Source: a virus. From it: a stretch of 44,351 nt of DNA. The notes beneath the pieces are model-generated. The model had not been told where the DNA came from, made no database searches, and was given only the letters and a program-made list of their open reading frames with translations. Of the stretch, positions 1-6,260 are shown one piece after another; position 1 is the first letter of the stretch; each line of letters begins with the position of its first letter. Location of the stretch: IMG/VR virus record IMGVR_UViG_3300031576_000107, positions 1-44,351 of that record; one strand, given 5' to 3'. The translations under genes and the position numbers were made by a program.

Positions 1-110
1 AGGGGGCGGACGGTCGGGTTCTGCCCTTGCCGGATCAGTTCCTGCGGGCCGATGCTATCGAGCCCAACGAAGATGAAGCAGTCACCATTGGCTAGGTCGC
101 GGAGTAGCAT
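1..110 (-). CDS. hypothetical protein, C-terminus outside the window
   Basis: A leftward reading frame starts at the ATG complementary to 108-110 and runs off the window edge after 36 codons. An AAAGGA ribosome binding site lies 8 bases upstream of the start. The visible N-terminus (MLLRDLANGDCFIFVG) looks like a small beta-rich phage protein, and I do not recognise its function. It is the last visible member of the leftward early operon. If the molecule is circular, the frame continues into the right end of the window and stops at about 44249, giving a protein of about 70 residues. Confidence 0.6.
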   Translation of the reverse strand, partial: MLLRDLANGDCFIFVGLDSIGPQELIRQGQNPTVRP

Positions 111-124
111 TCTGCTATCCTTTC

Positions 125-577
125 TTAGAGGATGGGCATGATAACGGCCTGATCTTCGATCACGGCCGCGCTTGTGCCCTTCCCTGACCATTTGACGGAG
201 TGCTTGGTGACGCCGAACATTTCGGTGTAGACCCGATCCAGGAAAAGCTCTAGTTTGGGCTTGCCTTCACGTTCCACGATGTACTGGACCATGTCCGGCG
301 AGTCGGCGTACTTGCCCACCTTGATCCATCCGGTCGCCCTGGCGGTGAGATCAGCGCTCTTAAAGAACTGGGCCAGCCGGTCTTCGTTTGTCTTCGATAG
401 CTCATCGACAGGGATCTGTGGGCCGAGGAAGGCCCGCAATGCGTCAGCCGAAGCCACGACTTCTTGGTTCAGCACTGCGGTATTGAATGCCGCCCACTGG
501 CCATTGCTGACAAAGCGTGGTCCGAGCTTGGCGGTTTGGTCTTTCTTGAAGTGTTGCTTTTGCAGTTTGAACTTCAT
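125..577 (-). CDS. hypothetical early protein, 150 aa
   Basis: I do not recognise this protein. It has a basic N-terminus (MKFKLQKQHFKKDQT), a mixed alpha/beta middle and an aromatic C-terminal part containing GKPKLELFLDRVY. The longer frame could start further upstream, but the ATG at 577 lies just past the stop of the preceding gene (589), has a purine-rich GAGA stretch before it, and gives a natural phage-like start. It sits in a chain of small leftward genes, so it is probably expressed early. No membrane segment or signal peptide is visible. Confidence 0.65.
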   Translation of the reverse strand: MKFKLQKQHFKKDQTAKLGPRFVSNGQWAAFNTAVLNQEVVASADALRAFLGPQIPVDELSKTNEDRLAQFFKSADLTARATGWIKVGKYADSPDMVQYIVEREGKPKLELFLDRVYTEMFGVTKHSVKWSGKGTSAAVIEDQAVIMPIL

Positions 578-588
578 GGACTTGTCTC

Positions 589-825
589 TTAGTTGCGATA
601 GGCGTTCGCTACGTCTTCGTCCACTGCCACTAGACGTAAGGCTGTTGGCTTCCAAAGCTTGACACCAGTTTGGGCGATGGTCCTTTCGTCACGGGCTGGA
701 TTATCGCTGTATACCGTCCAGTCGGGACCGCCCCCTCTCACTGCAACCCATCGCCTGCCCTCTGTGGTCCCTGTGGCGAAGATGGTGAAGGGTTTCATTG
801 CCTCTAGTTCTTTCTGGGTAATCAT
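589..825 (-). CDS. hypothetical early protein, 78 aa
   Basis: A compact protein that I cannot assign. It has a strand-rich pattern (FTIFATGTTEGRRWVAVRGG, then WTVYSDN) followed by an acidic C-terminal stretch VAVDEDVANAYRN. The start codon at 825 overlaps the stop of the upstream gene as ATGA, which implies translational coupling, and a GGGGAAAA stretch upstream can serve as ribosome binding site. It is probably cytoplasmic. Confidence 0.65.
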   Translation of the reverse strand: MITQKELEAMKPFTIFATGTTEGRRWVAVRGGGPDWTVYSDNPARDERTIAQTGVKLWKPTALRLVAVDEDVANAYRN

Positions 826-1286
826 TGTCTTTTCCCCGCAGATGTGATGAATTGAACAGCAAGACCTTTGTAGGTGTGGTCCGCTTGAATGTTATCCTTA
901 TAGTCGCACCAAGTGAAAGGAATAGCCCACCCCCACGCGAGAACTTCTTGTACCCAAATTTTGCGGCTAGTAACGCTGTCCACTGCGGTTGGATGTTGGC
1001 AATAGGCTTCCGCCGCCGCTAAAGTGTACCAGCAGTGGAATCCGCCGGTCGTCTCGATTACGTTCATCCCGTTATCATTGACGGCTTCTTTGCCTTCGCG
1101 AAGTGGGAGACCATTCGAGCCACTTGCGATAAGGACACGTTTCATTAAGAGTGCAAGCCGGGCTTCCCCTGTATCCCGTTTTATGCTTTGGTTTAGGCTT
1201 TGAGGCAGATAGTAGGGAAAGCCGGCCTTGAAGAGAGGCATAGCAATGACGATCTCGAAAGCTGGACCGCTAACCTTTTGGCACAT
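822..1286 (-). CDS. hypothetical early protein, 154 aa
   Basis: Unrecognised protein with many aromatic and cysteine residues in its second half (FHCWYTLAAAEAYCQ, later WVQEVLAWGWAIPFTWCDYKDN). The start at 1286 is preceded by AAAGGG, and the stop overlaps the next gene as ATGA. A better Shine-Dalgarno (GGAGAAAACC) lies slightly upstream but leads only to a ten-codon frame that ends at once, so it may be a coupling peptide or a chance ATG. No signal peptide is evident. Confidence 0.6.
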   Translation of the reverse strand: MCQKVSGPAFEIVIAMPLFKAGFPYYLPQSLNQSIKRDTGEARLALLMKRVLIASGSNGLPLREGKEAVNDNGMNVIETTGGFHCWYTLAAAEAYCQHPTAVDSVTSRKIWVQEVLAWGWAIPFTWCDYKDNIQADHTYKGLAVQFITSAGKRQ

Positions 1287-1298
1287 GGGCGAGCCCTT

Positions 1299-1436
1299 TC
1301 ATGGTTTTCTCCTTGAAGAACGTGGAGCATCGTGGTTTACTGCCTGGCAATCATACTGAACGTTTTTGCCGTCCCACCATGCTATGTGTTCCGTTTCCTT
1401 TCGACATCTGAGGCAAAATACCCTTACGAGTTTCAT
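1299..1436 (-). CDS. 45-aa Cys-rich putative zinc-ribbon protein
   Basis: A short frame starting at the ATG complementary to 1434-1436 encodes MKLVRVFCLRCRKETEH... and then a second cysteine followed by a histidine (YDCQAVNHD). The CxxC pair suggests half of a zinc-binding ribbon. An AAAGGG ribosome binding site lies 6 bases upstream, and its start overlaps the stop of the upstream gene as ATGA. These two points, rather than length, are the reason for calling it a gene. Its function is unknown; nucleic-acid or protein binding would be typical. Confidence 0.6.
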   Translation of the reverse strand: MKLVRVFCLRCRKETEHIAWWDGKNVQYDCQAVNHDAPRSSRRKP

Positions 1437-1711
1437 GGTTTTGCCCTTTGGAATGGATCCCACCGTAGGATAGCCCAAGCAAGGGGCGATAAGAAACCTG
1501 TAAGGGGCCTAATGAAACCTGTAAGGGGTCTAATGATGTTATACTCCATCCCACGAGTCATGAGACAGCATTCCCGTTTAGATCGTTGGGCTTCCCGCGC
1601 CAGTGCAGTTTTATCAGTGCCGTATGTATCCGCCCAGCGCTCCTCTCCGTTTACTAGCATTGGGCTCTGTATAAAAGCCGGGCTCCGCATAAACTTTTTA
1701 TGGGACTTCAT
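1433..1711 (-). CDS. hypothetical early protein with internal RPLTGF repeat
   Basis: A 92-residue basic protein preceded by a very strong ribosome binding site (GGGAGGGAGG). It overlaps the upstream gene by 14 bases and the downstream zinc-ribbon gene as ATGA. Two back-to-back RPLTGF units near the C-terminus are encoded by a direct DNA repeat with core AAACCTGTAAGGGG at about 1494-1530, probably a recent tandem duplication or replication slippage. No family is recognised. A competing frame at 1351-1554 covers the same bases but lacks a comparable ribosome binding site. Confidence 0.55.
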   Translation of the reverse strand: MKSHKKFMRSPAFIQSPMLVNGEERWADTYGTDKTALAREAQRSKRECCLMTRGMEYNIIRPLTGFIRPLTGFLSPLAWAILRWDPFQRAKP

Positions 1712-1922
1712 CCTCCCTCCCCCACCTCGTCGCGGCGAGGTAGATTAGCTCAGAGACGCAAAAGTTCTCATCTTCAACTATTTGCTTTGTTCTGTCGTAT
1801 AAGAGCCCCCAAGCATAGTGATCAGCAACGACATGAAACATTGCTCGACGTAGGAAGATCACGGCTTCTTCTGGTGAGTCAGGAAGTGTTGGAGTCCCTG
1901 ACGCGTTTGGAGAGTTTTTCAT
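1698..1922 (-). CDS. hypothetical early protein, 74 aa
   Basis: Small acidic, mainly helical protein (SPEEAVIFLRRAMFHVVADH, then RTKQIVEDENFCVSELIYLAATRW). An AGAGGG ribosome binding site precedes the ATG at 1922. The gene follows the stop of the preceding gene by eight bases and overlaps the next. Function unknown. Confidence 0.65.
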   Translation of the reverse strand: MKNSPNASGTPTLPDSPEEAVIFLRRAMFHVVADHYAWGLLYDRTKQIVEDENFCVSELIYLAATRWGREDEVP

Positions 1923-1930
1923 ATTTCCCT

Positions 1931-2113
1931 CTACTGTATCCCCGCTGCGGTGTAAAACCGCTGACGGTCAAAGTGAGGGTTCTGCGAATTGAAAAAGGAC
2001 GCGAGGTCTCTTGTTAGCTGAAGAACAATCGCCCGTGCAGAGACTTCCGCATCGCAGTCTGCCTGTGCCATCTTTAGCATCGAAGCTATTGCCTCAAAGT
2101 GTTTCTTCGTCAT
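1931..2113 (-). CDS. conserved phage protein of the MTKKHFEAIA type
   Basis: Sixty-residue protein with the pattern MTKKHFEAIASMLK followed by LTRDLASFFNSQNPHFDRQRF. This resembles a small protein of unknown function that recurs in many tailed phages; the comparison is from memory. The longer frame begins at 2152, but the internal ATG at 2113 is preceded by GGGAGGAC at good spacing and matches the usual family start. It lies within the leftward early operon. Confidence 0.75.
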   Translation of the reverse strand: MTKKHFEAIASMLKMAQADCDAEVSARAIVLQLTRDLASFFNSQNPHFDRQRFYTAAGIQ

Positions 2114-2148
2114 TGCGTCCTCCCAGTCAGCGTTCTTTCGTTTTGGGC

Positions 2149-2217
2149 TCACTTGGTAATTTTCAGTGTGAGGAACAGCACCATAGCGAATAAGAGGAAT
2201 ATCAGGGCTTCGGTCAT
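2149..2217 (-). CDS. 22-aa single-span membrane microprotein
   Basis: A very short frame encoding MTEALIFLLFAMVLFLTLKITK: one hydrophobic helix of about 16 residues with a short basic tail. Its ATG overlaps the stop of the preceding gene as TAATG, and GAAGG lies 8-9 bases upstream inside that gene. The coupling and the clean amphipathic ends support it as a gene despite its length. Its role is unknown. Confidence 0.5.
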   Translation of the reverse strand: MTEALIFLLFAMVLFLTLKITK

Positions 2218-2414
2218 TAGTGGCCTTCTAGTGTGTTTCCACGGCGAGTAAACGCCGCCAGATATTTATCGATCAAGAGGAGTGTCTCATGTTCCACGAG
2301 ACTGCCCTGCTTGAATTCACCAAGTACACCGCGAATGGCAAGCTCCAAACCACGCCAGTCTACTCGGTTGGGCTTGCTGCTCCAGACCTCTTCGAGTCTT
2401 TCTCCGTGGTTCAT
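2217..2414 (-). CDS. first gene of the leftward early operon, 65 aa
   Basis: Small, mostly helical protein (MNHGERLEEVW, then LELAIRGVLGEFKQG and HETLLLIDKYLAAF). A GAGGT ribosome binding site precedes the ATG at 2414. It is the promoter-proximal gene of the leftward operon, about 95 bases downstream of the predicted -10 box, with a long leader that contains a stable hairpin. No family is recognised. Confidence 0.65.
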   Translation of the reverse strand: MNHGERLEEVWSSKPNRVDWRGLELAIRGVLGEFKQGSLVEHETLLLIDKYLAAFTRRGNTLEGH

Positions 2415-2437
2415 TGGCTACCTCGTTTCGTTTGTGC

Positions 2438-2468
2438 CTGAGGGGAGCGTTGGGATTGCTCCCCTCGG
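2438..2468 (-). other. leader hairpin of the leftward early operon
   Basis: GAGGGGAGC (2440-2448) and GCTCCCCTC (2458-2466) form a perfect 9-bp stem with a 9-base loop, extended by a T.G and a C-G pair. It lies in the predicted 5' leader between the leftward promoter and the first gene. It has no T tract, so it looks more like an RNA-stabilising or attenuating stem than a terminator. Confidence 0.55.
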
Positions 2469-2515
2469 GACTCGTTGTGGACCCCTATCTTTGCTTTCCT
2501 GCTCATAACCAACCA

Positions 2516-2543
2516 TATATAAGCAAACAGCATGCCGAGTCAA
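2516..2543 (-). promoter_or_regulatory. sigma70-type promoter of the leftward early operon
   Basis: On the minus strand TTGACT (2543-2538) is followed after 16 bases by TATATA (2521-2516). The -35 matches five of six consensus bases. It points to the 2414 gene and diverges from the rightward promoter at 2919-2947. About 330 bases here (2415-2747) hold no convincing gene, only this promoter, the dyads and the repeats. Confidence 0.6.
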
Positions 2544-2569
2544 AAACCACAACCCGTTGCGGCTATCGA

Positions 2570-2602
2570 GTGGTCAGACCACAAGAAACGTACGGTTTCT
2601 TG
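2570..2602. promoter_or_regulatory. two adjacent dyads in the divergent control region
   Basis: GTGGTC-A-GACCAC (2570-2582) is a perfect 13-base dyad. It shares its last base with a second perfect inverted repeat, CAAGAAAC-GTACG-GTTTCTTG (2582-2602). Both lie just upstream of the leftward promoter. They could be operators for an early regulator or hairpins of an origin; the sequence does not decide. Confidence 0.5.
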
Positions 2603-2608
2603 AATAGG

Positions 2609-2693
2609 AAAATCCAAGGAATTGGAGGTTGTGGCGTAAGTTGAGTGGGCTTAGGGGGTTAGTGGAATCCAATTGGCAGGACCAAAATCCAAG
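2609..2693 (+). repeat. direct repeat AAAATCCAAG in the control region
   Basis: AAAATCCAAG occurs at 2609-2618 and again at 2684-2693, surrounded by GGAATTGGAGG- and CCAATTGG-like purine-rich DNA. With only two copies an iteron function is speculative, but the position between the divergent promoters is where a phage origin or operator set might be. Confidence 0.4.
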
Positions 2694-2747
2694 TGGATGG
2701 ATGTTATAACCATATAGTTAGGTTGGGGAAAGGTGAGGGCAGCTCTT

Positions 2748-2909
2748 ATGAACACTCTCCTGATTTTGCCTCGTCTTGGTCGGTGGTCCCGCCTAGCCGG
2801 CCGCTTCTTCGTTTGGGACCGCATCTACCGCCGTGCCGGTCGCTGGACGCCGTTCTGCCGCGTGCGGTGGCGGGCCAGCCAAAGCCAAAGCCGTAAAGAT
2901 GCGGTATGA
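2748..2909 (+). CDS. 53-aa strongly basic early protein (tentative)
   Basis: An ATG at 2748 with GAGGG about 9 bases upstream opens a frame encoding MNTLLILPRLGRWSRLAGRF and continuing very rich in arginine and tryptophan (RRAGRWTPFCRVRWRA). It ends just before the rightward promoter. The frame at 2693-2896 overlaps it but is proline-rich and lacks a ribosome binding site, so I prefer this one. Composition suggests nucleic-acid or membrane binding; no family is recognised. Local GC is higher than in neighbouring DNA. Confidence 0.45.
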   Translation: MNTLLILPRLGRWSRLAGRFFVWDRIYRRAGRWTPFCRVRWRASQSQSRKDAV

Positions 2910-2918
2910 GATTTTTAG

Positions 2919-2947
2919 TTGTGCCACAGTTCTCTGTATGCTATACT
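2919..2947 (+). promoter_or_regulatory. extended -10 promoter of the rightward replication operon
   Basis: TTGTGC (2919-2924), a 17-base spacer, and TGC-TATACT (extended -10; hexamer 2942-2947). The predicted start lies near 2954, about 30 bases before the ATG at 2985, which has an AGGAG ribosome binding site. The -35 is weak but TGnTATACT compensates. Confidence 0.6.
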
Positions 2948-2984
2948 CCACCCCCAAAGTTGCTAGATACTAGGAGAAAGGGTG

Positions 2985-3353
2985 ATGAAATTAGCAATAG
3001 TGGGCTCCGTTACGCTTGCTGGTTGTGATGCAGCAAGGAGTCTGATACGCGAAGTGTTGGAGCGGTATCATCCAGACCTGGTGATATCTGGGGGTGCGGC
3101 TGGAATTGATACCATGGCTAGAATGGAAGCTGAAGCAATGGGAATAGCAGTACAGGAGTTCTTACCGGCTCGGCCGAGGTGGGGCGATGGGTACCGCCCA
3201 AGGAACTTAAAGATAGCTGGGGCTTGTGATGTGCTAATACGTATTGTAGACCCAGACTCGAAAACTTATGGGTCAGGATGGACGAGGGATCGAGCGGTAG
3301 AGATGGGGAAGCTTACGGAAGAATTTGAAGTGCGCCCTAATGTGCAGTTATGA
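2985..3353 (+). CDS. SLOG/DprA-like Rossmann-fold protein
   Basis: A 122-residue single-domain protein with the hallmarks of the SLOG superfamily: MKLAIVGSVTL as the first strand, SGGAAGID at residues 35-42 as the ligand-binding loop, and RPRNLKIAGACDVLI near residue 71 as the conserved RN...D strand. Such proteins bind nucleotides or nucleotide-derived ligands; free-standing phage versions are often called YspA-like and lack a proven role. I chose ATG 2985, 8 bases after AGGAG, over the GTG three bases earlier. It is the first gene of the rightward operon and overlaps the next as ATGA. Confidence 0.8.
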   Translation: MKLAIVGSVTLAGCDAARSLIREVLERYHPDLVISGGAAGIDTMARMEAEAMGIAVQEFLPARPRWGDGYRPRNLKIAGACDVLIRIVDPDSKTYGSGWTRDRAVEMGKLTEEFEVRPNVQL

Positions 3354-3751
3354 CTGCTGGAGCCGCGCGGCACCGACAAAACCGGTGGCAGCTTGCTGTT
3401 AAAGAGTTGGAAGCTTATTTGCGGGCACTTGATCTCGGTGTAGTAGAAACTAGCAGTGATCAAGTAGTTCTCTCGATAATATGGGGTGCGGGCTATAGAG
3501 CGGTTGAGCTAATTGAGCGGGGAGAGACTTTTCAATTTGAAATGGCTGCAAATTTTGGGCCGAGAATTCATGTACATGTAGAGAAAACTCTGACTCAGTT
3601 GGATGCTATAAGTGCGTGGCTTCAACTTATGTATAGGAGGTATGGGGGAACGGAGTATTATGCGAAGCGATTCCCTCAATATCGACGAAAAGAGAGGAAA
3701 GATGAAGAACAAACACGAAGACCTAGACAAGGATTTAGAAAACGCTTCTGA
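3350..3751 (+). CDS. hypothetical protein, 133 aa
   Basis: Unknown protein. Residues 1-35 are basic and helical (RQNRWQLAVKELEAYLRALD), the middle is beta-rich (VVLSIIWGAGYRAVELI), and the C-terminus is highly charged (YRRKERKDEEQTRRPRQGFRKRF), possibly for nucleic-acid contact. It is translationally coupled to the SLOG gene and overlaps the next gene by about 50 bases. No catalytic motif is visible. Confidence 0.65.
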   Translation: MTAGAARHRQNRWQLAVKELEAYLRALDLGVVETSSDQVVLSIIWGAGYRAVELIERGETFQFEMAANFGPRIHVHVEKTLTQLDAISAWLQLMYRRYGGTEYYAKRFPQYRRKERKDEEQTRRPRQGFRKRF

Positions 3752-3857
3752 AGAAGTTCGCAAGCGAACTCAAGATCCTAAGACAACGATCTATGCCCCA
3801 AAAGAGTGGGAAACCTTCCGGCGGCCCCGTCCAAAGAGTAAGGATAAAGATGAGTAG
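3702..3857 (+). CDS. 51-aa highly charged hypothetical protein
   Basis: The start at 3702 follows GAGGAAAG at optimal spacing; longer upstream starts in this frame lack a site. The product is almost entirely charged (MKNKHEDLDKDLENASEEV, then a lysine-rich end FRRPRPKSKDKDE) and is likely disordered or a short helix. It overlaps both neighbours by short stretches in a tightly packed operon. Function unknown. Confidence 0.6.
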   Translation: MKNKHEDLDKDLENASEEVRKRTQDPKTTIYAPKEWETFRRPRPKSKDKDE

Positions 3858-4038
3858 GCAGATTGTTTCCGTCTTCGTTGAAGTGGATATAAATGCAGGG
3901 GACGCAACTCCTGAAGACATTGCATCCTATATCCGACGACAGGTAGAAGGTGCTTACCCAGAAGCTAGGATTGAAGTTGAGATAGACTCCGTAGGTGAAG
4001 ATGATCGTGATTATGATGCATTACGGTCTAACCTATGA
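3850..4038 (+). CDS. hypothetical 62-aa alpha/beta protein
   Basis: Short protein MSRQIVSVFVEVDINAGDAT followed by PEDIASYIRRQVEGAYPEA and a strand RIEVEIDSV. This is a strand-helix-strand unit that may dimerise. AAGGA precedes the ATG at 3850. The start lies inside the end of the preceding gene, and the end overlaps the RNA ligase start as ATGA. No family recognised. Confidence 0.65.
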   Translation: MSRQIVSVFVEVDINAGDATPEDIASYIRRQVEGAYPEARIEVEIDSVGEDDRDYDALRSNL

Positions 4039-5042
4039 GTAGTACCTACGATGTCCCCGTAGTGGAAGTAAAGCTCCGTCCACATCCGAATGCGGACACT
4101 CTGTCCATTGTGGATGTGTTCGGTTGGCAGGTTGTAGTTAAGACGGAGGATTGGAAAGATGGCGACCTGGCGGCCTATATCCGGCCAGATAGTGTTGTCC
4201 CTGACTTGCCCGAGTGGGCATGGCTTGACGGTAAGCGGAGAATTCGGACACGACGATTTAGAGGTGAATGGTCTCACGGGCTTATCAGCCGTGCACTTCC
4301 AGGTGCCAGGATTGGAGACGACTTGTCCACTGTGCTCGACATTACCCCCTACGAGCCCCCTTCCGCCCGACGAGAAGGCCCCAGACAGCGCCCCAAAACT
4401 TGGTGGGCAAGGCTTGTTGCTTTTATCCGAGAATTAGGGAACCGGCCACGAGGTCGCTTTCCATACTATGATATAGAACACCTCCGGCGGAACTTAGCCC
4501 TTATCCCTGATGGGACTCCGGTTATGATCACGGAGAAGATCCACGGTGCGAATGCCTGCTATGTTTGGCGTAAGCCTTGGTTGGGCCGTGGAAAGGTTTA
4601 CATGCGCTCTAGGACTATGTGGAAGTGGCCTGGCGCTGGAGGGTGGTGGGAAGCAGCGCTAGCTGCTACGCCAGAGATTACAACCTTCTTGAAAACCTAT
4701 CCACAGCATGCTCTTTACGGTGAAGTCTATGGCCCAGGAGTTCAAGACTTAACTTATGGCGAAGGCGGGCCAAAATTTGTGGCTTTTGATGTCTGGGATG
4801 GTTCAGCCTGGTGGTCGGGAGTTGAGCTTAGTGTAGTCTTAGCTGAGTTTAGAGTACCTCAAGTCCCTCTTCTTTATCAAGGGGGATTCAATTTAGAGCA
4901 GGCTGTTGCAATGGCGAATGGAAATTCTGTGCTTGCCAAGGGGAAGGCCCAAGTTTCAGAAGGGGTAGTTGTTAAAACTTTAGGCGAGCACCGTAAGCAG
5001 CTCAAGATTGTCTCTGATCGCTACATGGAGAAAACCGCTTGA
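4035..5042 (+). CDS. Rnl5/DraRnl-type RNA ligase
   Basis: A 335-residue ATP-dependent RNA ligase. The N-terminal about 110 residues form the OB-like domain seen in the Deinococcus DraRnl (Rnl5) group. The nucleotidyltransferase domain follows with motif I EKIHGAN (K168 would be adenylylated), motif III LYGEVYGPGVQ (227-236), IIIa FVAFDVW (248-254), IV SEGVVVK (308-314) and V KQLKIVS (321-327). These are the covalent-transferase landmarks, so it should seal nicked RNA using ATP. It overlaps both neighbours by 4 bases. In a phage with its own tRNA, repair of cleaved tRNA or RNA is a plausible job, but that is inference. Confidence 0.88.
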   Translation: MSSTYDVPVVEVKLRPHPNADTLSIVDVFGWQVVVKTEDWKDGDLAAYIRPDSVVPDLPEWAWLDGKRRIRTRRFRGEWSHGLISRALPGARIGDDLSTVLDITPYEPPSARREGPRQRPKTWWARLVAFIRELGNRPRGRFPYYDIEHLRRNLALIPDGTPVMITEKIHGANACYVWRKPWLGRGKVYMRSRTMWKWPGAGGWWEAALAATPEITTFLKTYPQHALYGEVYGPGVQDLTYGEGGPKFVAFDVWDGSAWWSGVELSVVLAEFRVPQVPLLYQGGFNLEQAVAMANGNSVLAKGKAQVSEGVVVKTLGEHRKQLKIVSDRYMEKTA

Positions 5043-6043
5043 AGGAAACCAGTTTAGCCCTACCTTATCCATGGGCAGGTATATCCTGTTCCGGTTGGCC
5101 GATTGTAAAGCCTCCCACTTTACAGCTTTCCCATTCTAGAGCCGAGGCTTGGGAGACGTGTCGTCGATTTTACTACCTACGGTATATCAAGGGTCTTGTG
5201 CTTAAGGCTCATGATGAGAAAAAAGATTTTGGGACTTTACTCCACGCAGGCTTGGATCCGTGGTTTGCGGGAAGGGGGGAGACAGAAGCCCTAGTTGCTT
5301 TGTGGCATGAGGTAGAGACCCTTGCGGAGGGTGATGATTTTGAACGGGCAAAGTTGACTGTTTTGGCTAAAGAGGTTGAAGGTTACCTCCGGCGCTACTT
5401 TGCCCTACCCGAAACCTCTGGGGGGTTTGTTCCTCTTGGGACGGAACGGACCTTTCGGGTACCTTTGGATGAGGGTATCGACTATACGGGTCGGGTGGAT
5501 ATTGTTGGACGAGAGCATGGGCAGCTTGCCGTAGGGGAGAATAAATCGACTTCCAGTTTTCCAATAGATTCCTATGGCTGGTCGATGTTTAAGGTTAAAT
5601 GGAGTCGATCCCTCCAATTGATTGGCTATGCGTGGGCCGTTGGAAGGACCTTAGGCGAGCCCGTGCGAAGTGGCGTCGTCAACCTTTTTCGGCGTGTAAA
5701 GGAGTATCGACAATGCCCAAGTTGCCACAACGGAAAGAAAAAGAAGCTTACTTGTGTACAGTGTGCTGGCGCTGGATCCATCCCGAACGGGGAGAACCCC
5801 TTCGCTCAAGTCAGCACGATCATGTCCAAATGGAAAGTAGATCTCTTTCTAGAAAGCCGGCGTCGGATTGGGAAGGAGATCCTACTTGCTGAAGGTACCC
5901 TGAACTATCCTCCGAACTACCATTCCTGTGACCTGTACGGTCGACCTTGCGATTATGTTGGCATATGTTGGGTGCCTGAGGTAGACTGGCAAAATCCTCA
6001 AATCGAGCCTGAAAGGATGGGGGAGGTTAAAAATGCCGACTGA
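5039..6043 (+). CDS. Cas4/AddB-like PD-(D/E)XK nuclease with zinc module
   Basis: A 334-residue RecB-family nuclease. Visible motifs are LLHAG (H69), YTGRVDIVG (D154), VGENKST (E167, K169) and a Q-x3-Y-type motif QLIGYAWA (Q193), together the metal-binding active site. C41 and the C-terminal cysteines C297, C304 and C310 resemble the 1+3 arrangement of the iron-sulfur clasp in AddB and Cas4. Unusually, a CPSCHNG...CVQCAGAG zinc hairpin (C226, C229, C239, C242) is inserted between. The start is TTG at 5039, overlapping the ligase stop, with GGAG upstream; no in-frame ATG fits. It probably processes DNA ends during replication or recombination. Confidence 0.82.
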   Translation: MKETSLALPYPWAGISCSGWPIVKPPTLQLSHSRAEAWETCRRFYYLRYIKGLVLKAHDEKKDFGTLLHAGLDPWFAGRGETEALVALWHEVETLAEGDDFERAKLTVLAKEVEGYLRRYFALPETSGGFVPLGTERTFRVPLDEGIDYTGRVDIVGREHGQLAVGENKSTSSFPIDSYGWSMFKVKWSRSLQLIGYAWAVGRTLGEPVRSGVVNLFRRVKEYRQCPSCHNGKKKKLTCVQCAGAGSIPNGENPFAQVSTIMSKWKVDLFLESRRRIGKEILLAEGTLNYPPNYHSCDLYGRPCDYVGICWVPEVDWQNPQIEPERMGEVKNAD

Positions 6044-6260
6044 TGGAGAACTACCGACTGACGGAGAACTTGAGAAGGACCAACTAACCTACAACGAAGT
6101 ACTTTACTTACTCACTCGTGCAGTAAAAATGGCAGGAGGGAATCTGAGTATAGAGTTGGATCCTAAGCGTAATATTACGCCTATTGGCCCAATTGCGTTG
6201 GTGGTTGAAGTGGTTGGGGATACTGTCCACTTGGCTTCCCCTGAAGAGTCTAAGGTATGA
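6033..6260 (+). CDS. hypothetical 75-aa protein with PTDGEL repeat
   Basis: Small protein starting MPTDGELPTDGELEKDQL, a tandem hexapeptide repeat, followed by a helix and a beta hairpin (IALVVEVVGDTVHLAS). It overlaps the nuclease by 11 bases and the ATPase as ATGA, so it is co-translated with recombination genes. Role unknown. Confidence 0.65.
   Translation: MPTDGELPTDGELEKDQLTYNEVLYLLTRAVKMAGGNLSIELDPKRNITPIGPIALVVEVVGDTVHLASPEESKV

Noticed and set aside
1534-1547. TGTTATACT rightward -10-like box
   Set aside because: No -35, and it would make antisense RNA within the leftward operon; resemblance to 2939-2947 is noted only.
1351-1554. 67-codon leftward frame over the RPLTGF-repeat gene
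   Set aside because: Lacks a good site and competes with two genes that are coupled by ATGA.
2693-2896. 67-codon frame in the control region
   Set aside because: Proline-rich and without a ribosome binding site; the overlapping frame from ATG 2748 with GAGGG is more credible.
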